Shown here piece by piece: positions 7,477 to 11,717 of a stretch of 11,717 bases of DNA. The DNA is taken from the NCBI GenBank assembly GCA_937871415.1, contig CALMQD010000469.1, positions 1-11,717 of the forward strand, read 5' to 3'. How positions within the stretch are numbered: the stretch's first letter is position 1; each line of letters opens with the position of its first letter. The DNA is from an uncultured Phycisphaerales bacterium. Lineage in GTDB: Bacteria > Planctomycetota > Phycisphaerae > Phycisphaerales > UBA1924. The position numbers and the translations under genes were made by a program. Below the pieces are notes generated by a model, which did not search any database, was not told the origin of the DNA, and was given only the letters and a program-made list of their open reading frames with translations.

Positions 7477-8772
7477 TTAGTCCTCGACGTCGCTCTCGAG
7501 GATGGACTTCCACTCCTCGATGTGCTCGAGATAGATCGCGGTGCCGCGGGCGACGCACGTCAGCGGGTCGTCCGCGAGGCGGGACTCGAGGCCCGTCGCG
7601 TTCTTGAGCACGATGTCGAGCCCGCGGAGCAGCGAACCGCCCCCGGCGAGCGTGATGCCGTTCTCGACCAGGTCGGCCGCGAGCTCGGGCTCGCAGCGCT
7701 CAAGCGTCCTTGTGACGGCCTCGATGATGGCGCTGACGGGCTCCTGGAGCGCCTCGCGGATCTCTTCGCTTGTGATGACGGTCTTGCGCGGCAGGCCGCT
7801 GATCATGTCGCGACCGCGCACCTCCATCGTCATCTCGTCGCCGACGGGCGCCGCCGAGCCGATGTCGATCTTGATGCGCTCGGCGGTCTGCTCGCCGATC
7901 ATCAGGTTGTACGTCTTCTTCATGTGGTTGATGATCGACTCGTCCATGTCGTCGCCCGCGACGCGGACGCTCTCACAGACGGCGATATCACCCAGCGAAA
8001 GCACCGCAACCTCCGTCGTGCCGCCGCCGATGTCCACGATCGCGCTCGCCGTGGGCTCGGCGAAGGGCAGCCCGGCGCCGATCGCCGCGGCGATCGGTTC
8101 GACGATCAGGTAGGTCTTGCGCGCGCCGGCGTGCTCGGCGGACTGATAAACCGCCTGCTTCTCGACCGCGGTGATGCCCGAGGGGATGGAGATGACCACG
8201 CGCGGCCCGACGGCGAACATCGAGCGCTTGCCCGTCACCTTCTGGATGAAGTACTTGAGCATCTGCTCCGTGATCTCGAAGTCGGAGATCACGCCGTCCT
8301 TGAGCGGACGGATCGCCGAGATCGTCCCCGGCGTCTTGCCGAGCATCTCTTTCGCCGTCCAGCCGACGGCTTCCCCGTTCTTGAGGACCTTGTTCGTGCC
8401 CTTCCAGACGGCGACGACCGAGGGCTCGTTGAGCACGATCCCCTCGCCGCGGACCGCGACGAGGGTGTTGCACGTCCCCAGGTCGATGCCCATGTCCACG
8501 CTGACCATGCTGAGGAAGCGATCGAAGATCAAGCGGCGGTTCCGTGGTTGGGGCGTGGGCTGGGGAGGGGGGTAAGTCGGTTGCGGACGGGAAATCGACC
8601 GAGGATCGACTCCGGCGTTCAGATCTTCCGGCGCCCGCGCAGGCACCTGCACCTCGACCGGCGTGCGGGGTGACCATGCCGGCGCTCCGCCCTCCTCGAC
8701 AAGCGGCTGCCCGTCGGGGAGTTCAGGCGAAAGACCATGACCGGCGTCGGAGACGTGCGTGGAATGGTTCAC
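7477..8772 (-). CDS. mreB: Rod shape-determining actin homologue MreB with N-terminal extension
   Basis: The actin-fold core from about residue 82 has phosphate-1 IDLGTCNTLV (96-105), GIVLNEPSVVAV (111-122), phosphate-2 VDIGGGTTEVAV (246-257) and the adenosine motif AGGGSLLRGL (376-385). It polymerises with ATP under the inner membrane to position wall synthesis. At 431 residues it exceeds the usual ~345. The first ~80 residues are Pro-rich and look disordered, ending in a run of Pro, Gln and Thr (64-77). The start is GTG 8772, just after an in-frame TAA, with only a weak purine-rich GAAAGA upstream; a promoter at 8793-8820 supports transcription from here. The alternative is TTG at 8532 (Leu81), giving a protein of normal length, also without a good Shine-Dalgarno. 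It is the first gene of the mreBCD block. Confidence 0.95.
   Translation of the reverse strand: MNHSTHVSDAGHGLSPELPDGQPLVEEGGAPAWSPRTPVEVQVPARAPEDLNAGVDPRSISRPQPTYPPPQPTPQPRNRRLIFDRFLSMVSVDMGIDLGTCNTLVAVRGEGIVLNEPSVVAVWKGTNKVLKNGEAVGWTAKEMLGKTPGTISAIRPLKDGVISDFEITEQMLKYFIQKVTGKRSMFAVGPRVVISIPSGITAVEKQAVYQSAEHAGARKTYLIVEPIAAAIGAGLPFAEPTASAIVDIGGGTTEVAVLSLGDIAVCESVRVAGDDMDESIINHMKKTYNLMIGEQTAERIKIDIGSAAPVGDEMTMEVRGRDMISGLPRKTVITSEEIREALQEPVSAIIEAVTRTLERCEPELAADLVENGITLAGGGSLLRGLDIVLKNATGLESRLADDPLTCVARGTAIYLEHIEEWKSILESDVED
8550..8572 (+). other. G-quadruplex-type motif within mreB 5' region
   Basis: Four G tracts of 4, 3, 4 and 6 bases (8550-8553, 8557-8559, 8562-8565, 8567-8572) are separated by loops of 3, 2 and 1 bases on the plus strand, the template strand for mreB. 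This meets the standard intramolecular G-quadruplex pattern. It is also the complement of CCC/CCT proline codons in the extension, so it may be a by-product of coding. Confidence 0.55.
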
Positions 8773-8775
8773 AGT

Positions 8776-8789
8776 TGGTCTTTCGACCA
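8776..8789 (-). promoter_or_regulatory. GNRA-capped hairpin just before the mreB GTG
   Basis: The minus-strand sequence TGGTC-GAAA-GACCA forms a perfect 5-bp stem with a GAAA tetraloop, ending 3 nt before the GTG at 8772. The predicted transcription start falls at or within its 5' arm. It could hinder ribosome access, protect the 5' end, or act as DNA operator. Confidence 0.4.
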
Positions 8790-8792
8790 GAC

Positions 8793-8820
8793 ATTATCGG
8801 GGCTTGAGTGGGTGGTCCAA
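8793..8820 (-). promoter_or_regulatory. Predicted sigma70-like promoter of mreB
   Basis: On the minus strand, -35 TTGGAC (8815-8820) and -10 GATAAT (8793-8798) are separated by 16 bp. The -10 matches the consensus at five of six bases and the -35 at three. The start would be near 8785-8789, giving a leader of only about 13-17 nt before the GTG at 8772. Confidence 0.5.
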
Positions 8821-8886
8821 TAGAAATGCGCTGCGGCCCCCAAGAACGTGGGAAATCGGAGGGAGGCGCGACCACCAGCCGCGGCT

Positions 8887-10191
8887 TCAATGCACTTCCA
8901 GGCGTCCCAGCCGCCGCAGTTCGGGCCACTTGCGGGCGATCCAGCCGACGACGAGGATCGTCCCGAATCCCCCGAGCACGACGCTCAGGGTCGCGCCCCC
9001 GACCCTTCCGAGCCACAGTTCGCCGAGCCGGGCGACCCCGCCGCTCTCGAAGGCGCCGAGTTCGTTGGAGCACTCGATGAAGACGCTGTTGACGGCGGAG
9101 ACGCGCCCGCGCAGGGCGTCGGGGGTCCGCGCCTGCACGAGGACATGGCGAACGACAACGCTGATGTTGTCGACCGCGCCCGAGAGGGCCAGGATGATGA
9201 CCGACAGGATGAAGCTGCGCGAAAAGCCGAAGACGATGATGCACAGGCCGAACGCCGCGACGGACAACAGCAGGGCTCGTCCGGCCTTCCTGAAGGGCGG
9301 GCGGTGGGCGAGGTAAACCGCCATGAGCAGGGCGCCGACGTACGGCGCCGCCTTGAGCGCCCCCAGTCCGACCGCGTCGACATGCAGGATGTCCTTGGCG
9401 TACACCGGCAGCAGGGCGGTCGCGCCGCCCAGCAGCACCGCGAAGAGATCGAGCATGAGCGCGCCCAGGACGGTTTTCTCACGGCGCACGTACGCAACGC
9501 CCTCCAGCATGCCGGGAACGAGGATGCTGGGGCGGATGTACCGGAAGATGTCGCGCAGCGGCGCCGATCGCCGCGCCGACTCGGGCAGGCGGATGCGTGT
9601 CGCGCAGAGACCGAAGAACAGGCACCCCGCCCCGGCCGCGGCGTAGACGGGCCACGCCGATCCCGTCAGCCAGATGATCCCCCCCGCGATGAGCGGACCG
9701 ACCATCGCGGAGAAGTGGAACAGCCCGCTGTTCCAGGTGACGGCGTTGTGGAACCGGTGGGACGGCACGATCTGCGGCAGCAGGCTCGAACGGCTCGGGC
9801 CATTGAACACCCGGGCGCAGCCGGTGACCGAGACGAGCCCGAGGATCGCCCAGACCCCCGCATGGTGAAAGGAGGCGAGCGTCAGCAGCACGCTCGCCAG
9901 CGCGAAAGCGATCTGGGTCGCGACCAGAACATGCTTGCGGTTGACCAGGTCGACGATCTGTCCCGCCGGAAGGGCCAGCACGCACACCGGCAGGACCCGG
10001 GCCAGCCCCGCGATGCCCAGCATGAACGGGTCGTGCGTGAGCTCGTAGATCTCCCACGCCAGGGCGGTCCCCTGCATCTGCAGACCCACCGACGCGAAGA
10101 GCCAGCCGCCGGCGAAGAAGCGGTAGTTCGGCTCGCGGAGCGCGGCGTACGGGTCGTGCCGCGCCCGCTCTTCCGCGATCAACTCGCTCAT
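8887..10191 (-). CDS. Major facilitator superfamily transporter (MFS_3 / EntS-like)
   Basis: The 434-residue protein has about ten to twelve hydrophobic segments. It opens with DPYAALREPNYRFFAGGWLFASVG, the typical N-terminal signature of the MFS_3 (EntS-like) exporter group, and has the late RTPDALRGRVSAVNSVF motif of that group. The loop after the second helix, GQIVDLVNRKHVL, corresponds to MFS motif A (G..aDr..rr). It sits in the inner membrane and is probably a proton-driven exporter; the substrate is unknown. The start is placed at ATG 10191 because it precedes the family signature by about ten residues; no Shine-Dalgarno is visible. A TTG at 10296 would add 35 residues unlike a transporter and is rejected. 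It lies 114 bp upstream of mreB on the same strand. Confidence 0.88.
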   Translation of the reverse strand: MSELIAEERARHDPYAALREPNYRFFAGGWLFASVGLQMQGTALAWEIYELTHDPFMLGIAGLARVLPVCVLALPAGQIVDLVNRKHVLVATQIAFALASVLLTLASFHHAGVWAILGLVSVTGCARVFNGPSRSSLLPQIVPSHRFHNAVTWNSGLFHFSAMVGPLIAGGIIWLTGSAWPVYAAAGAGCLFFGLCATRIRLPESARRSAPLRDIFRYIRPSILVPGMLEGVAYVRREKTVLGALMLDLFAVLLGGATALLPVYAKDILHVDAVGLGALKAAPYVGALLMAVYLAHRPPFRKAGRALLLSVAAFGLCIIVFGFSRSFILSVIILALSGAVDNISVVVRHVLVQARTPDALRGRVSAVNSVFIECSNELGAFESGGVARLGELWLGRVGGATLSVVLGGFGTILVVGWIARKWPELRRLGRLEVH

Positions 10192-10223
10192 CGTCGGCGC
10201 GAGCGGATCCGATGGATGCGGGT

Positions 10224-10242
10224 AGTTCTTGTTGGGAGAACT
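10224..10242. promoter_or_regulatory. Inverted repeat upstream of the MFS transporter
   Basis: Arms AGTTCT (10224-10229) and AGAACT (10237-10242) flank a 7-base spacer, 33 bp upstream of the transporter ATG. The size and spacing resemble a small regulator operator, but no regulator gene is in the window and chance occurrence is possible. Confidence 0.3.
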
Positions 10243-10302
10243 GGACAACTCGGGCAGGGTATACAGACACGCCTGCTCCGCGTGGCGATCTTTCAATAGT
10301 CT

Positions 10303-10314
10303 GGTTGATCAACC
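10303..10314. repeat. Perfect 12-bp palindrome at the nucleotidyltransferase stop codon
   Basis: GGTTGATCAACC is a perfect palindrome spanning the TGA stop of the nucleotidyltransferase gene (10309-10311). As RNA it would give only a 4-bp stem with a GATC loop, so it is unlikely to terminate transcription; a protein-binding site is possible. Confidence 0.3.
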
Positions 10315-10893
10315 GTCGGGCGTTTCGAGCAGCTGCCGTAGGCGCTCCGCGAGAGGTGTCGGAAGGCGGGACAACCAGCCGGCGTCCACAAGCCCCACGC
10401 CGATCAGATCGCGCAGGTGCACCCGGTCTTTGTCCCGAAACGCCGTGAGTTTGATCTGTACCAGCGCTGCGAGCGAAAGCACGCGGTACAAACCGGCGTC
10501 TTCGGACTCCGTGACGTCCGGGTTGCAGGCCGGCTCGTGAGGTCGCACACGTTCCATGGCAAAGACCACGCGCACGGCGTCCCTCGGCTTGGCCGTCGCG
10601 GAATCCAGGAACGCATCGATGCCCGCGACGTGCCGGTACGTGAAGCCGGCGCTTTCGAGCGCCGCGCGCACCCGGTCGAAATCCGCCCTCCGGACGAGCA
10701 CATCAACGTCCTGCGTGTTTCGAACGGCCGTTTCATCAACGCGGGACACCCAAAGCGCAACCGCGTTGCCGCCCGCGACAGCGTATGGAACGCCGGCGCT
10801 GTTCAGTGCCGCGGCGGCTTTGAGCAAGCGTGTCCGGACGCGTTCCACGGCGCTGACCGCCCTTTCAAGAGAAAATGGTGCGAGGTTGGGCAT
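10309..10893 (-). CDS. Small nucleotidyltransferase-fold protein (AbiEii-like)
   Basis: The 194-residue protein has the pol-beta-type nucleotidyltransferase pattern: GG at 41-42 in YAVAGGNAVALWV, then RNTQDVDVLV with Asp62 and Asp64 as likely metal ligands, followed by DFDRVRAALESAGF. A C-terminal LVQIKLTAFRDKDRVHLRDLI (144-164), with Lys, Arg and Lys-Asp, is typical of the AbiEii/AbiGii and related families. Known relatives transfer nucleotides to RNA or proteins, some as toxins, but most single-gene members are uncharacterised. Here it starts 12 bp after the mqnE stop on the same strand, so the two are probably co-transcribed. No small antitoxin-like gene flanks it, which argues against a toxin-antitoxin pair. 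No clear ribosome site precedes the ATG. Fold assignment is good; function is unknown. Confidence 0.7.
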   Translation of the reverse strand: MPNLAPFSLERAVSAVERVRTRLLKAAAALNSAGVPYAVAGGNAVALWVSRVDETAVRNTQDVDVLVRRADFDRVRAALESAGFTYRHVAGIDAFLDSATAKPRDAVRVVFAMERVRPHEPACNPDVTESEDAGLYRVLSLAALVQIKLTAFRDKDRVHLRDLIGVGLVDAGWLSRLPTPLAERLRQLLETPDG

Positions 10894-10905
10894 GGTTGCA
10901 GGTTT

Positions 10906-11717
10906 TTACTCGCTCCGCCACCCCGCGCCGTCGCGCACGACCTTCCGGTACAGCGTGTCTCGCTCCACGGGTTCGAACCCCGCGTCCCGGATCGCCTTGA
11001 CCAGCGAGCGCGTGCTGATCTCCTGGTGCGTGGCCACGTCGTCGTGACGCGACGAGAGCTTGGTGATGTCGTACCACACGACGGTGCCGTCGATGTCGTC
11101 GGCGCCGTTCTGGAGCATCAGTTGCGCCATCGGGAGCGTCTGCATGATCCAGAACGCTTTCACGTGCGGGAAGTTGTCGAGCATGAGCCGCGCGACGGCA
11201 AGCGTGCGCAGGTTCTCCAGCCCTCCCGGTCCGGGCAGGTGCTCAAGCTCGGAACCGTCGGGGAAGAACGGGAGCGGGATGATGGTCTGGAAGTAGCCGA
11301 AACGCGTGCCGGCGGATACGCCCGCGCCGTTCTGCTGCTTGGCCATCTCCAGCGGCTTGAGCACGCCGGGGCGTGTCAGCGAGACGACGGGCGTTTCGCC
11401 CGCGCCGGCGTGCTCGCCCGCGTACCCGAGGCGCACCAGCGCCTCGTCCTGCGCCCGGCGCAGCATGTCCATGTGCACCAGGCGCTCGCGCCGTTCCTCG
11501 ATGTGCCCGTACAGAATCGTCGCGTTGGTCGGCAGGCCCAGTTCGTGCGCCACGCGGTGCACGTCGAGCCACACATCCGACCGGATCTTTCCCTTGAACG
11601 CTTCGTCGTGCACGCGGTCGTCGAAAACCTCTGCGCCGCCGCCGGGAAGCGACCCCAGCCCGGCCTGTTTGAGCTCGTTCAGCACCCACCGAATGCCGGC
11701 CGTGCGATCGCCGGCCT
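10906..11717 (-). CDS. mqnE: Aminofutalosine synthase MqnE (N-terminus outside window)
   Basis: The frame is open to the window edge, giving 269 residues of the C-terminal part; the radical-SAM CxxxCxxC cluster motif lies outside. Diagnostic segments are LKQAGLGSLPGGGAEVF, TNATILYGHIEERRERLVH, LAVARLMLDNFPHVKAFWIM, ADDIDGTV and the C-terminal PVERDTLY. SLPGGGAEVF and LYGHIE favour MqnE over the related MqnC. The enzyme joins the adenosyl radical from SAM to the enolpyruvyl benzoate precursor to make aminofutalosine in the futalosine route to menaquinone. Between QDE (79-81, counting from GTG 11685) and YFQTIIPLPF (131-140) lies an extra stretch of about 46 residues where most relatives have only a few residues. 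No other mqn genes are visible; the gene is followed by the nucleotidyltransferase with 12 bp between. Confidence 0.88.
   Translation of the reverse strand, partial: AGDRTAGIRWVLNELKQAGLGSLPGGGAEVFDDRVHDEAFKGKIRSDVWLDVHRVAHELGLPTNATILYGHIEERRERLVHMDMLRRAQDEALVRLGYAGEHAGAGETPVVSLTRPGVLKPLEMAKQQNGAGVSAGTRFGYFQTIIPLPFFPDGSELEHLPGPGGLENLRTLAVARLMLDNFPHVKAFWIMQTLPMAQLMLQNGADDIDGTVVWYDITKLSSRHDDVATHQEISTRSLVKAIRDAGFEPVERDTLYRKVVRDGAGWRSE

Noticed and set aside
6799..8673. Long plus-strand open frame (624 codons) opposite mreC and mreB
   Set aside because: It lies wholly antisense to two well-supported genes. Its predicted protein is dominated by Asp, Arg, Gly and Ala with no recognisable domain, as expected from a GC-rich shadow frame.
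8877..8886. Palindrome AGCCGCGGCT at the MFS stop as terminator
   Set aside because: It has no loop and no T-tract, so it cannot form a useful terminator hairpin; such palindromes are common in GC-rich DNA.
10192..10296. N-terminal extension of the MFS transporter from TTG 10296
   Set aside because: The added 35 residues do not resemble a transporter N-terminus, no ribosome site precedes the TTG, and the family signature starts about ten residues after ATG 10191.
8848..10299. Plus-strand open frame of 483 codons opposite the MFS transporter
   Set aside because: It is antisense to a clear membrane transporter and its product is rich in Arg, Asp, Gln and Gly without motifs.
1..11717. tRNA, rRNA, CRISPR array, insertion sequence or prophage
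   Set aside because: No cloverleaf-like sequence, regularly spaced repeats, transposase motifs or terminal inverted repeats were seen; the window is packed with chromosomal-type genes.

Overview
This GC-rich window with tightly packed genes looks like core chromosome from a bacterium with an MreBCD-type rod system, futalosine-pathway menaquinone synthesis (MqnE) and a Bacteroidetes/Planctomycetes-style alternative GlmU. That mix, with the high GC and several genes lacking a clear Shine-Dalgarno, fits a Phycisphaerae-like planctomycete best. This is an inference from gene content; no rRNA or tRNA is present to confirm it.

Layout from left to right. (1) Bases 1-1257, plus strand: 3' part of a membrane-embedded M48 zinc metalloprotease. 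(2) 1297-2901, minus: an MIO-type aromatic amino acid/histidine ammonia-lyase, convergent with the protease. (3) 3000-4490, plus: a predicted lipoprotein with an alpha/beta-hydrolase domain, divergent from the lyase across 98 bp. (4) 4501-8772, minus: a cell-envelope block transcribed mreB, mreC, mreD, then an alternative GlmU-like sugar nucleotidyltransferase/acetyltransferase. Its last gene ends 10 bp from the hydrolase stop, and an inverted repeat covers that junction. (5) 8887-11717, minus: the 3' part of mqnE, a small nucleotidyltransferase-fold protein and an MFS exporter-like protein, reading towards mreB.

Functional reading: MreB, MreC and MreD form the scaffold for lateral wall synthesis. 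The GlmU-like protein would supply or modify a UDP-sugar precursor, so the block probably joins wall precursor supply to wall patterning. A sigma70-like promoter just upstream of the mreB GTG codon suggests the block has its own transcript. No gap exceeds 120 bp, and I see no CRISPR array, insertion sequence, tRNA or rRNA.

The most notable points are an ~80-residue proline-rich N-terminal extension on MreB, encoded over a G-quadruplex-type motif; a GNRA-capped hairpin between the mreB promoter and start codon; a ~46-residue insertion inside MqnE; a lyase whose C-terminal active-site motif departs from classical HutH; and a stop-codon-centred inverted repeat between convergent genes. I found no clear new defence or mobile system.
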